NCBI GenBank assembly: GCA_016801885.1
Contig: CM028900.1
Span: 6,851,501-6,915,500 of the forward strand
Direction of reading: 5' to 3'
Source: Toxotes chatareus
Lineage: Eukaryota; Chordata; Actinopteri; Toxotidae
Length of the DNA: 64,000 nucleotides
Under the pieces are notes generated by a model, which was not told the DNA's origin, did not search any database, and saw only the letters and a program-made list of their open reading frames with translations. Below are positions 52,719 through 64,000 of the stretch, piece by piece. Numbering within the stretch: position 1 is the first letter of the stretch; each line of letters opens with the position of its first letter. A program made the position numbers and the translations under genes.

Positions 52719-53051
52719 CAGAGCCACTGTTTGTTTCGTGTTTATTTCCTCCACATTTTTAGGGTTTTTAAACTCATTCAAGAATTAAGAGACACATCAA
52801 TTCTAACAAAAAAGTACATTCTTTCACAATTTAGGAAATAAAGTGAAGAAAGCAAACAGAAATTATGCCGGCAACACCGATGCCAACTGCTGTAGCTACT
52901 TCTCCTCGGCCTACAAAACACGCCACCATTTGACCAGCAGCTGCAAACGTGGTATGGAGGGAAACGCCGATGATTTTCACACGCTGAGTGTCTCTACGAG
53001 ACACATACCACGTTTAAGAGAAGGAGAAACAATAAATATAAACTGACTTAC

Positions 53052-53095
53052 TGTGGAACAGGTCGTCTCAACGCTCTGGTTATGTGCGCCGCCAT
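53052..53095 (-). CDS. clybl: clybl exon 1: start codon and targeting peptide
   Basis: The exon encodes residues 1-14 plus two bases of codon 15, reading MAAHITRALRRPVP. It is rich in alanine and arginine and has no acidic residue, as expected for the start of a mitochondrial presequence. The ATG at 53095-53093 is the first of this frame, lies just downstream of a CCAAT/GC-box promoter, and is followed after 44 nt by a good donor (ACA then GTAAGT). The two-base overhang CA joins the first G of the exon at 23683 to make a Gln codon and continues in frame. The presequence is poorly conserved in this family, so support comes from splice phase, promoter context and composition rather than similarity. 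A first exon elsewhere in the 29-kb intron is possible but less likely. Confidence 0.85.
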
Positions 53096-53210
53096 GTTTC
53101 CTTCGATGACGCGCGACAAGAGCGAGCAGCGATTGGCTGCATTAGTAGTTCCCGCTTGCAGGCCGAATCCTGTCATTGGCCACATCATGGAGAGGGGCGG
53201 GCTCTAGAAG
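53096..53210 (-). promoter_or_regulatory. clybl: clybl core promoter: two CCAAT boxes and a GC box, no TATA
   Basis: The segment just upstream of the start codon is more CpG-rich than its surroundings, with a GACGCGCGAC stretch at 53108-53117. On the plus strand ATTGG occurs at 53132-53136 and again at 53175-53179, i.e. CCAAT on the coding strand about 40 and 80 bp before the ATG. GGGGCGGG, an Sp-type GC box, is at 53194-53201. No TATA box is visible. This is a typical housekeeping promoter for a mitochondrial enzyme. The transcription start is not determined. Confidence 0.7.
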
Positions 53211-53812
53211 ACTGCAAAGCACATGAGAAGGTAAACAGAGAGCAAGTAGTGGGGCGGTACTACTGTAGAGAGTGGAGGGACGGCAAGTGGTGAAACACTT
53301 TCTGAGAGGGGAATTAGAGAGTCAGTTATTTCAAAAGCTGATTCTAAAGGAGTAATCTAAATGATTTAGAAGAAAAAATACAGCTGGGAAACATTAATCA
53401 CCTATATTCTGTGTGATTGCTTTGTTATAAGTCATGTCTTTATACGCTTGATTTTCTTTTTCTTTTTTTTTTTTACGTCACAGATGGTCTCTACAACGAC
53501 TCTGGTGTCCTTCTGCTCTAGGAGACAGAAGGGACAGAGGCAGTCTGCAGCTTGCAACGGAGAGAAACGGGAGGAATAAAAGCAAAGGAGAGAGGAGAGA
53601 TTTAGGCACAAGGCACGCCACCCCAGGAGTTCTCTCTCACAGCAGTGGTGAATTACTACCACTACCATCAGCCAGGTCCAAGTGTGGTGCACAAATGACA
53701 CGCAATATTTGCCATGATTAAGTCAGCAGGGGATTTGCTCCAAATGTCAGCATTCAGAGGACAGCCATTGGGCTGTGGGTGTATTTAAATGTGAATGTGC
53801 TGCTGGACTTAC

Positions 53813-53857
53813 TGTACTTCATGAAGGTTGCGGAGCCAAATGTATTTGGTGGCAGAC
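53813..53857 (-). other. candidate orphan 45-nt exon, symmetric phase
   Basis: On the minus strand a pyrimidine-rich tract ending TTTTTTATTCAAG precedes 45 nt that encode, in one frame, LPPNTFGSATFMKY, and these are followed by a strong donor (ACA then GTAAGTCC). The segment enters and leaves in phase 1. It is about 720 nt upstream of the clybl start codon. I do not recognise the peptide. It may be an exon of a neighbouring gene, an alternative upstream exon, or chance. Confidence 0.25.
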
Positions 53858-54443
53858 CTTGAATAAAAAAGAGGGAAAGTGTTAAGTCCATGATTATAAC
53901 CTCTTGCTCATGCTTCAGTAGGAAGCTTCCTGCTTTGACATCACAGATTATATCAAAGCAAAAGGAGAAAATTGACCAGTCACTGGTTTTTAGACAATAG
54001 ATCTGAAACACATCTCAGTGAGCTTGCTGCTTCTCAGGTACATCATCCATGATCAGGTAAGAAAACTTGAAAAAAGTTGTTGTGATGTTTTAAATATAGA
54101 TATTCCACCTAAACAAAGGGGGCTTATGTGTACATCTATTCCTACATGGGATAAAAATGCAATGGAGTTGGAAAATTCCATCCATGGGTTACTTGGAAAC
54201 TACTTCTTTCCCTCCCCCTTCCGTTCATCGAACACAATTGTTGTCTACTAATCCAGTTTTGATAGCATTTGGCACACTTTCTTTGGATCACAGCAAGATG
54301 CTCAACTTCCATTCTGGTCTCCCCTAGGAACCTCTGAGCCCAAGAAAGCAGCCGACACCAGGTCGCGCCAGAGCAGGGGGGTTCTCTGTGTCCTCATAAA
54401 GCACAGAAAATTATTTTTTGATTCAAGTCGCCCCTTGCCACAT

Positions 54444-54444
<1 letters not shown>

Positions 54445-54491
<47 letters not shown>
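54445..54491. repeat. (CA)n microsatellite
   Basis: About 23 CA units, upstream of clybl. Confidence 0.96.
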
Positions 54492-54498
<7 letters not shown>

Positions 54499-57400
54499 AA
54501 CATGCACACATACAAGATCATCAGTCTGGTTGTTAATTCCAGATGTATGCTGAATATGTGTTTATTCTTGTCAACCTGTTATGTTGTTAAATGTTGCAGT
54601 CACCTAATGACCCCCCTGTAAGGCAATAGAATATAAAATATTATGTCAAAGCCAAAAGCTGTTTGCCTTTGTCCCCCCTCTGTACTCCCTGATCCAAATG
54701 GACAATGCATCACTAGGCCTTGATGCCTCAGAAGTCTGGGTTCATTAAAATCTTGAACGAGTGCCAAAGCTGTAGTCATAGATAAAAGGAATATGAAAGG
54801 ATAACGAAATTTATGGATGGCAAGTCACCACCTCACCCTGGCATTTATAATAAACAAATGGTTTCTGTTTCCAATTTAAATTTCTCATTATACTGTGACT
54901 TTTGGAAAATGTGTTTTGATTTACCAACATTTTATCTGAAAAACTGTATAATTGATTAGATTTACATGGCTCTGATTTTAATGCTGATCGCCTGCCTTCC
55001 TCAACAGCCCCCACCCCCAACCCAACACTCACCAAAAAAGAATGATCTGAACAGCTCCTGAGGCACATTAACATCATATAAAACAAACCTACATATCAAA
55101 CAGTTTTTTTCTGATAAAATAATTGGCTTTAACCAGCATAGAATCCAATTCATCCCTTTGAAAGAAACTTCTATGAGGCCACCAAAAAAAAAAAAAAATG
55201 GTGAGATAGACTTCACAGCCCGAGTGAGATGGACATCAATGCAGTGTGCCAGCAATGGCTATATTAACCCATGGCTAAATCCCATCACACAAATGTCAGT
55301 GTATCCGTTATGAAACCATGACATTTAGATCCAAGGTCTCCATTGTGGTTTTAGAAGGAGCTGATGTTTGTCCATTCTTTGCATCCATCAAACCTGCACA
55401 CAACCTCACAGCTAACTGTACTCTCAGTGGAGAAAGGTTAAAGATCATAAGGGTTAATCTATCTAATTTTATTGCATAATACATAATGTGGTGTGTATAC
55501 ATTTTTTTGATCACAAATTAATTTTATTTCTTGAAAAATATTACACAATATCTGATGTTTTAATTATTTATTAACTTTTTTCTTTAATCCGAAATATGAT
55601 GAATGCACTGTACACAAATAAGCAATTAAAACAACTGGCAATAAAACAACTGATTTTATTAAATGTTTCTACTAACCTACAGTTATTTTAGTTTTAGTTT
55701 TTCTTTTAAAACAATTTATTGTTAAAATAGCTAAAGATTATGACCAGTTTTTTGTACAGCACATAAGCAAAAATATTGCCTTTTATAATGAGATTAAAAT
55801 GAATGTAGTTTACTGTATGTTGACATTTTGGTTCTTATTTTGTTGTAATTGTTAAAAGTATCCCGCTCTTTATTTCATGCTCAGCACCTGTGTCACCACA
55901 AGTGTGATAATGCTGAAACTTGACAACATTTGACTAACTCCTTACTTACCCTGTATTACCTCCCCAAACATCATTACTATCACCACAACACCCCAGGACA
56001 GGCCCAATCTGACACGTCACAACCACTCATGAGTCATGTGTAATGAGGAGCAAAAGCCACATTCAAGAACAGGACAATGTGTCATAAAGCCCTCATGTTC
56101 AGAGTGCAACACCTATAAGCCACTTGGCTGAGAATCACGAGATGTTTAATTATTGCCTCCTTACATTAGCTTGGCTCTAGCTTGGCTCTCCCCCCTCAGG
56201 CATCAGTTTGGGGGTAAGGTTATGTGGTGGTGGGGAAGAGAGGGGGCCAAGACTGGTGGAGATGGTGAAGAGGAATAAAACCCCTTCATTACCAGATCTC
56301 TCTCTCACTCTCTATCTCTCTTTCTCCTACCAACGGCAGTCCAGATCAGGAATTACAAATGATATCATGACAATTTTTCACGCTCTTCAAACCAGTGATG
56401 TTTTACCGACTCATTTGCTATGATACCTTGTTACGGATCCAGCTGTGAATCAGGGACGTGTCATGGGGCTAGAAGCCCACCTCCTGCTGAGCCTGGCCAA
56501 TGACCTGGAAGGCAATAGGGGATGCCAGTGCCTGCAGCATGTGCTGCACTGACAAAGCAGCAGGGCACCGTCAAAAACCCTCTCATACAAACTTTGCAGA
56601 TCACTCCGTTTTTAACAGATGAGTAAGCACTGGTGCTGACTTTTTTTCTCTGCCCTAACACAGGGTTTATGGATTTCTCTTCGCAAGTCTGTGGCTCTGG
56701 TTGACTCATAGCAAAACCCGTGCCCACAAGGGGAATAGTGCAGTGGTGGATCTGGGGTAGAGGGATGTAGATGGCATGTGGCAGGGTCACTGCGCAGGTT
56801 AAGCAACAATTCAGTTGAGTGCCTGTAAAGGAAGTGGAGTATGGTTGGAAAAGACCAGCACACCAGCTAAAGAGGCCACACAATCCAGATTAAACTTTGG
56901 CCTTTGAATAGAAATTACAACATCCCCTCAACTGGATCACTAGTGTCTATTAAAGGACTTTAACATGAGCACATTTTTTCAGATATTCCTTGTCTCATTT
57001 GCTATACCACATCACTGCAATGAAAACATTTTTGATAGATTTCTTCAACAACACATCAGTCCCAGACATTAAGGTGTAATCCAATGAGACAAAGTAGCAA
57101 CTAAATCCATTAATTAATTTTTGCATTCTTCAACAGGAATTCAATGAGGTTAAGGTTGTTTGGGTTTCCAGATGAGAGCCCTCACGCAATCCCAGGCCCT
57201 GATGACTTCTGCATTACTAGAATGATGCGTCCGGGACTGATGGAGCTGAGAGTGTCAGGAGGCATTAGCCTTTACAGCCTGAAGCTGGTGGACAAAACCT
57301 GACTGTGCCCCCTGACCCAATCCACCGCCAAGTTACTGACCCAGCAATCATGAGAGAAACAGAGGAAGAGAAAGGAAAGCAGCAAGGCTATAAAGGAAAG

Positions 57401-59696
57401 AAATATGCTTGGGAAAACCAAAGCAAGAAAAATAAGATGAGTATGCGTTTATAATGTGAGAAAAGCTAGGAAATAAGAAAAGAAAAGACAAATACTGAGC
57501 CCCTGACTTTTCTGCATGTTACCCAAATCACAGGAAATGGTTTTAAGGGCTTTTTTCCCGTTCGGTTCACTCTGATTCCCCTCTCTCACTTCATTTAACT
57601 GAATTAATGAGCAGGTCCAGCCAGACCCTCAGAATATTAACATCTTGGGCATCTGTTGTTTTCTTGAGGGACCTAGCTTTTGTTGTTCTGTGATCAAGGG
57701 AAATTTTTACAATAAATAAACATGTTTACTTTGGTTACATTTAAACGAATGTCACTCTCAAAGACTTCAGCGTCTCAACACACCACTATTACTTTAATTT
57801 CCAAGATCTATGAATCCAGTGTGAGTGGTTTACTGGATGTAAGTTTATGAATGAATTCTCCCTTAGAACTCCTCTCAGCACACTCACGCAGAACAGACAC
57901 AGTGGGAAAGTGGCCTCGTAACACAACTCTGGCAGACCGAGAAACACCTACATCAGAGAGGACCTAAAGCTGTGTACACATGGTTCACCTCAGGACAGAC
58001 CCGCTTACAGCACAATGTCAATGGTTGACTCCCCCTGTGCACTCTGTCGAATGCACCTCTGTGATGGTACAGCAGACAGTGTTCTCATAGCATGCTGCAG
58101 GCTGTATCATTCAGGATACAGTATTATAGCAGCAAAAGCTGTTTAAAATCTAGTGTTTTCACAACACTGAAGCTCTGTAGCAGGAGTGTGCCTGCTTATT
58201 TCCATATGTTGTACATCCCATCCGATTTATGAAATGATGCGAGTTCATTCATTATTCATATTGGTTGTGGAGTTATTACCATTTCCCCATCAGGCTTGCC
58301 ACTGACACCATAAACATTATGAAATCACAGTTCGCCCAAGGCATTGCTGCTGCTGTGAAAAGTGGTCACAACTGAATAGTTAGCACTGGCATGCAGTACA
58401 CTGGAGACAAGCACTAAATGCCATACAAGTGACCCGTGAATTTTTAATACAAGCAAAGTGGTGACAATAAGGCAAGTGACAAGGAAGAAAAATGACTTTG
58501 CAACAGACTGTTACTGAGGCATGCTCTTCTTAAAACTTTGGATCGAGTCCTGTCATTATTGAGTCTTAAGCTGTACAGGTGCTATAGTATATCCAGCTGT
58601 GCCCTCAGCCTTAATGCAGTCCAGGTCCAAAGTATGCTGTTGTCTCAGGAGGACACAACATGCAATCAGCAGGCTCCATTTGTAGATGTCCTACATTGAT
58701 TATGAAGCTAAACTCTTTTACAGTGAATAAGAATTTCACACCGCAGCAGACGTAGTTGTAAGCTAATTTGTCACAGGCTTATCAAGGCCTATTCATTACT
58801 GATCTAGTAATTACCAGAATGAGCTACAGGATAACCCCCCTTTGTCCCCCTCTTTTCTCCCCCCAGCGATGGTCAGCCTGTAAAACCAGGATGTGTTGGC
58901 ACCTTTATGATATAAATACTCACACACCCTGGGCATAAGAAAGCTGTCAACAGAACATTTGTTTTCCATTTTTCACCACCCAAAGCACTTCAAGCTGAGG
59001 GGGAAAAAAGGAGACAAGGCGTTAAAAATGTACCGCAACACTAACTATTTTGCCCCTTGGTGAATTTTGGTGCTTAAACAGATGGGGCTTGAATTAGTTC
59101 CCTTTTATTTAGTGCAAGAGAATTGTCCAAATTTCCATTCAACAAGCTCTCACCTCCACACATGGTTGGTGGTGGTTGGCACATGCAGATTAAAAGCATA
59201 AACAACCACACAGAGCTTTCACATATGTTTGATTGTGTGTGTGTGTTGACACGTACATGTACACACACTTAGCAGCTGCAACCTCTGTTCTCTCTTCATG
59301 CCTATTCATCACTAAACTTTTTGCTGATTGAAAAACACGTGCATGTCAAGTGAACTGAAAGACAAGGGATGTCAGAGGTGCATGATTTGACCCACGCATG
59401 AAAGTAAGCTGTTATGAGCCCCCTATCCACCCTACCGTAAATAGATCAAAGCACATCTGTTTCTGTGTCCAGCAGCCACACATCTATAATTGCAAACTGG
59501 CCTTAATGGCTTAGAGCGACCCATCAGATGCTAAGCAGTTTGGACACAGGAGATGCTAAAGCATATGAACGGAGTGCTACCATCAGTAATCGCTGGACAG
59601 GGAATTCTCTGGAGCCACAGTGGCGGCTGTCTGGTCTCTAGTGGACTGAAATAGATATCACAACTTCAGCCCAGGGACGGAGGCCCTGAAGGGCCA

Positions 59697-59731
59697 GAGC
59701 TGACCCAGAGCTGACCCAGCTGACACAGCTG
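59697..59731. repeat. short GCTGACCCA tandem repeat
   Basis: Three diverged copies of (A)GCTGACCCA followed by GCTGACACAGCTGG. Confidence 0.8.
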
Positions 59732-61944
59732 GTATTGAAGAGCAGGGACTGACCAGTGGTCAGAGTTAGGGATACCACTGGGACTGGAGATAGGTGTGTG
59801 GGAAAAGTTGGTTAAAGATTTAAAGCACTGTTGTGGCTGGAGACAGTGTATTCAAGGGAAACAAGATAATTAGTTTATCAGGTTAGAGGAAACCTAACCT
59901 AACCTAAAAGGTCCTGTTTTAGGCAAAAGAGAGAAGCCAGAACAATTAGTAGTTTCAAATGAGGTCTGGGAGAGTCCTAACTGGTCTTGGCTGAATGGCA
60001 TAAGTACTGAGTGACGAGAGAAGCCTCAAGTTGGCCAGTTGTCACAGTGTGACACTGATTCGGCCTAATGAGCGTAGTGCTGTCACCACACATCTGCCTC
60101 TCATTCACTTGTAGAATCTGGCAGACTCAAAACCTGCTGGAGTCACTGCTAGATGCTGGAACTCGAGACACCGCCACCTCACTGCATCAGCCCTGGTTGC
60201 CAGATAACAAGAAACCTAACAAACTAACTTGTTAACCACAGAAACAAACATAACCACAAAGACACACAAATTGTGAGTCATGACTTGTCATCGACTTACA
60301 ATGACAAAGCATGACAAACAATTTGAATGACTAAGGAACAACAGCATTTTTAAAAAAATCATATTTTAACAACATTTTGTTTGTTAAAATGAAAACTTCT
60401 GAAATTGCTGCTAATAAGAAGAAAAACAGAAATTCTCTGTTTTCTAAAGCATTTTACTTGCATTTACTGACGTGTTTGCTTGTATTTGCAAATAAATCCA
60501 CAAATGTCATCTCTTAAACACTCTATGTCCCTACATAGATTTTTTAATTCATCATTTTTTTTTATAATCATCGTCATTGTCATTAAATCTAACATGTTGA
60601 TGAATATGACTGTCTTACGTGTCACAATTACGCAATGCGTCTTCTTCTCAAATTCTAACTCAAATTACATCCTGTAGGTTTCTTACATTTGTTTATGATA
60701 ACAAATGCCACACCGTTTTTGACTCACCGTGTGTAATTGAATAGATGGAATGTTACAGTAATGAAAATGGAGTGTATGAGGTGGATAGTTAGCCTTTCTG
60801 TTGATCAGAAGAGACAACAAGACATTGAGAAAGACTGTATGTCCTTTAAGGTGATAATGATGATTAGGTCGTGGTGTCTCTGATCTGCAGAGGACAGCAG
60901 TTCTCCCATCTGTCCTGACTCGGAGGGCGTCTCTTTAGACCGAGCATAAATTCCTCATGGGCACCCTCCTGGAAAATAGCACAAAGGTTTACTAAACATC
61001 ATTGTGGCGGTGGCACCAATTATTGTTAATATACATCAAATAGCCTCAGCCGAGTCCAAGAAACAGACTGATCACTCCAATGATGGCAACTGTCAGTCTA
61101 CTCCCCAATGAAGAGAGCTGTTGAAATAATTAGTCCATGCTCTGTGAATAAAACAATAATGCAACAGCAGAGATGACATTCAAAATATGCACGTCGCCTC
61201 AGATGACCTGAAAACCTGCCACGGCACGGACTGTGGAACAAGGCCACATCTTCAAACGCAGCCTGAGTCATTGGACACAGATGAATACAAGCTTTGTTTA
61301 AGTGTAGTATGTACATATTGGAGTAATATCAGTGAAGAGGAACAGTGACCAAACACAGCAGTTGTTGGGACATCTTTTGTTTGACCTTATGTTCGTGAGT
61401 TTTGATCTTTACACACTGTGGTCACAAAGCAACGTGTTAGGAATTCGCTGCATTTTAAGCTTGTACATCAGGCTTCAATAAATCTGAAAACAGACTGAAA
61501 CATTTGCCATATCTTTTTTGAAGTCAAACACATTGCCTTGAACACCAGTTCAAAGCAGAAAGCAGAAAAGCATAAAAACAATTCCAGTTCATATCTATAC
61601 AGTGAAACATTTATTAACAAAAAGACTGAAGACAATACAAACATTGAAACAAAAGTCTATTTTAGACAAAGAAGCAGAAAAGGCCAGAGGTCAGAGCTCA
61701 GAACACAAAGGATTATTTTTATGCAGATTTGCATTTTTCATTTTTTCCTCATTCAGTTTCAGCAGAAAAAGTATACACCCAAAATCAAACTACAACAAAA
61801 GGACAGTCTTGTGAAACCTCCTGTGGACTGGTTTCAGAATCTGTAACAACAAAGTATTCATGCTGCTTTAAAGTTCCTGAAAGAGCCACTAACAGCTCCA
61901 GGGGTGCTGTACTGACCTCTGATCTTTGATTCACCTATGGAGGG

Positions 61945-62270
61945 CTGGGGGCGAAGTTGACAGGATGATCAATAATTTATCATGCTATTTTTAATAACAA
62001 AGCAATCTAAAACTGATGAAGCTGATCACGCTACAAACAGTCACATGGCTGCATCTGCAGTATGTGTTTTGTTCTCCGTATGATTATGACTACCAGGACT
62101 TGTTTGTGTTGTGTACAATTTCAACCCCATATTCATTATTCAGTACTCAGCAAATCAAAATGCAGTGCTGAATATGCATGGGATCATATTTGTTCATTTG
62201 TTTAGCAAACACTGTAAATGAACTGTGCATGTAGGATTACAATTATTTTGTTTTGTAAAATGAACATTTT
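61945..62270. promoter_or_regulatory. candidate regulatory cluster upstream of clybl
   Basis: AT-rich non-repetitive sequence with AACAAAG (SOX-like), AATAATTTATCAT, GAAGCTGATCA and ATATGCATGGG words. Only the motif content suggests function. Confidence 0.2.
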
Positions 62271-63570
62271 TGTTTCACCCAAAAAATCCCAGTTACTGTA
62301 GCAGTGTGGGTGTTATGTAAATCAAGTAAAAGTTCTTAGCTTACACTTCACCTAAAGTAGTAGAGTTCAAAAACAAGAGTGGTGTTTTTGAATATTAGGT
62401 CATGAGAAATGTCTGATTTAAAACGGTATGGCCCACGTTTTGTTGTGTTGAAGCAAACCCTTTGATTAATCTTTTTCCTTTTCGATAAATTTCAGTACAC
62501 CTACTCGCAAATTTCTTTGGAAAGCAAAAGCAAAATTATTTTTCAGAGGCACAACACTTACATAACAAAATGACACGATTTGTAAAAGCAGTACTGAAGG
62601 CTTTAAGAAGCACTGTTTTTGATATATGCTGCTGTTTATGGTTTCCTTGTACTTTAAAGCTCTTTTTTTTGCTGCAGCGCTTTATTGTTTAATGACAGCA
62701 ACACCATGTTTTGGTTTTGCAGATGTGTAACCTTAAATGCTTTCTGTTAAGAATTAGGAGCATCAAATCTTGATGTGTGTTTCATTGTGCTGCATGGTTT
62801 TTTTGTCTGAAGTTACAACAAAGCTTTTTCTGTCCCAGTGTTTTCGACAAAATTCCCCAAACCCAGGAGCAACTTCTGAGATACTAGAAATGATGTCTCT
62901 GGTACCAGTGATCGGACTACTAAAAGTCACTGAACACAATTAATTTTAAGTTTTAGCAATCAGGAAAACACTGATCAGCTTTTTGTGCCATGAGACTTTC
63001 TTAAATGTAGGTGAAGGATGGGACAGCATGGTGATGGGTGTGAAGTCAAGAATAGTTCAAAAGGACACCAGGCCCGGTCAGCTGGTGTGTGGTTTTCACA
63101 ACCAGCTACATTAGACATGCTATATTAAGAAAGCCTCACTATGAAATGAAAGGGAGTGTGCACTGTCCATAGGAAGCTATGACAGCATATAATGATGGTT
63201 CTTCACACTCATACAGCCTCAGTCGGTGCAACAGCACTTCCTTTCTTCATCTCATTACTCTCGTTTTGTACTTTCATATACCAAATGAGGCATGCAGGGT
63301 GGAGCAGTATACTGACCTCTGTGCAGCAAAGGGTTTAAAGGTGTTAGCTGAAAAACAACAAGTAGCTCATCAGTAATAAAGGTGACAAGCGTGAAGCAAA
63401 GTGTGAACCAACAGTCTTCACGCGAGCGTGGTGGAGCAAGGGATAGGCCCTGAGCAGGGCAGGCGGCGGCTGATGCATGGTGGGAGATGGTGATGATGAG
63501 AACAGACACGAGCCACATGAGGCCCCCTGACAATGCAGGAGTCCCCTGCGGTATGTCCAGCAGTCTACTT

Positions 63571-63592
63571 TTACACACACACACACACACAC
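63571..63592. repeat. (CA)n microsatellite
   Basis: About 11 CA units. Confidence 0.93.
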
Positions 63593-64000
63593 GGACACAC
63601 ACATAAAGATGCATGAACACATGCGTGCACACAAGCACGCAATTTTAACACTGCTACACCAACTTAATAAAAATAGTATGATGCTAAAAATATAACACAT
63701 AAATGTAAAATTACAATGAAAAACTGTTTTAACCCTGAAACAGTTTGCCCAAATAAATTTTGTATTTTACTATTATCACTACTGGATTATTTTCTGTTCC
63801 TGATTTGTAATGATTGTACACCCTCTTGTGGTGTCATGTTTTATAGCAACTAACTCTGTGAGCCTGCATTGCAACTATATACATACATATACTTTTTTTT
63901 TGTTTATTTATCTATTTTTTATCTATGTATTTGTAAAAATATCACTAAAAGGTCATGGCACATCAGTGCACACAATCAATGCTTTTGTTTAGGTGCTGAA

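Larger units (their letters stand above)
23684..53051 (-). other. clybl: clybl intron 1 (29.4 kb)
   Basis: The intron runs from donor GTAAGT at 53051 to acceptor TTGAAAG at 23684. I read it on both strands and found no second gene. It has many microsatellites, relics of dispersed fish repeats (39.4, 41.8, 43.8 and 51.9 kb), and blocks such as 42.66-42.96 kb and 49.69-49.99 kb whose balanced composition and motif content would fit conserved regulatory DNA. Open frames of 100-240 codons here (for example at 45.8-46.5 kb) are explained by simple repeats or chance. Confidence 0.85.
1..53095 (-). other. clybl: clybl gene, start codon to left window edge (3' truncated by window)
   Basis: This is the span of the citramalyl-CoA lyase gene on the minus strand. 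Seven exons give 44+214+189+102+94+168+125 = 936 nt, or 312 codons, with no stop and matching phases at all six junctions. From knowledge of the family, the mitochondrial enzyme cleaves citramalyl-CoA to acetyl-CoA and pyruvate in C5-dicarboxylate (itaconate) breakdown, and loss in humans is linked to low vitamin B12. The human protein is about 340 residues, so about 30 C-terminal residues are missing here. I saw no matching last exon in 1-1412, so it should lie to the left. Intron 1 (29.4 kb) is by far the largest. In human the gene lies between TM9SF2 and ZIC5/ZIC2; none of those is recognisable in this window. The identification is firm because all the exons resemble the human protein in order. 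Confidence 0.97.
53211..64000. other. upstream flank of clybl, no recognised gene
   Basis: This 10.8-kb region lies 5' of the clybl promoter. By human synteny TM9SF2 would follow in the same orientation, but I could not find its conserved membrane-domain C-terminus on the minus strand. Contents: a 45-nt exon-like segment at 53813-53857, a CA microsatellite at 54445-54491, a very AT-rich stretch at 55500-55830, a short GCTGACCCA repeat near 59700, and a motif-rich block at 61.95-62.27 kb. The rest is unassigned. Confidence 0.6.

Noticed and set aside
53084..53293. Plus-strand open frame of 69 codons across the clybl promoter
   Set aside because: It is antisense to exon 1 and explained by the GC-rich promoter composition.
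56461..56883. Open frame of 140 codons on the minus strand
   Set aside because: No domain, no conserved motif and no supporting promoter or splice context; consistent with chance in 10 kb of flank.
53858..64000. Search for TM9SF2 exons expected from human synteny
   Set aside because: No transmembrane-domain exon or the conserved C-terminus was seen on the minus strand; the gene may lie further right or synteny may differ.
1..64000. CRISPR array, operon or defence system
   Set aside because: The window is vertebrate intronic and intergenic DNA; its tandem repeats are microsatellites with no regular spacers.

Overview
The window is vertebrate nuclear DNA, most likely from a percomorph-type teleost. 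It has a multi-exon gene with GT-AG introns, abundant (CA)n, (GA)n and poly-A/T microsatellites, and degenerate dispersed repeats of kinds familiar from fish genomes. No bacterial-style operon, CRISPR array, rRNA or tRNA gene was seen.

One protein-coding gene is supported: clybl (citramalyl-CoA lyase, mitochondrial, HpcH/HpaI aldolase or CitE-like family) on the minus strand. Seven coding exons were found: 53095-53052, 23683-23470, 13532-13344, 8757-8656, 7314-7221, 6540-6373 and 1537-1413. Their splice phases join without a break into 312 codons, starting in an arginine-rich probable mitochondrial targeting peptide and running through the CitE-like catalytic barrel. The last coding exon, expected to hold about 30 residues and the C-terminal catalytic aspartate, is not in 1-1412 and must lie beyond the left edge. 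A TATA-less promoter with two inverted CCAAT boxes and a GC box sits just upstream of the start codon (53096-53210).

By region: 1-1412 is the start of the last intron; 1.4-8.8 kb holds exons 7, 6, 5 and 4; 8.8-13.3 kb is intron 3; 13.3-13.5 kb is exon 3; 13.5-23.5 kb is intron 2, with a decayed LINE reverse transcriptase fragment at about 21.5 kb; 23.5-23.7 kb is exon 2; 23.7-53.05 kb is a very large intron 1 with repeats and possible regulatory clusters; 53.05-53.2 kb is exon 1 and promoter; 53.2-64 kb looks intergenic, with no recognised gene but one orphan 45-nt exon-like segment.

No new multi-gene system is visible. The points most worth a second look are the orphan exon-like segment upstream of the promoter, a splice-donor-like sequence immediately after the exon 7 acceptor, transcription-factor motif clusters in the introns and flank (the human gene neighbours ZIC5 and ZIC2), and several transposon relics.
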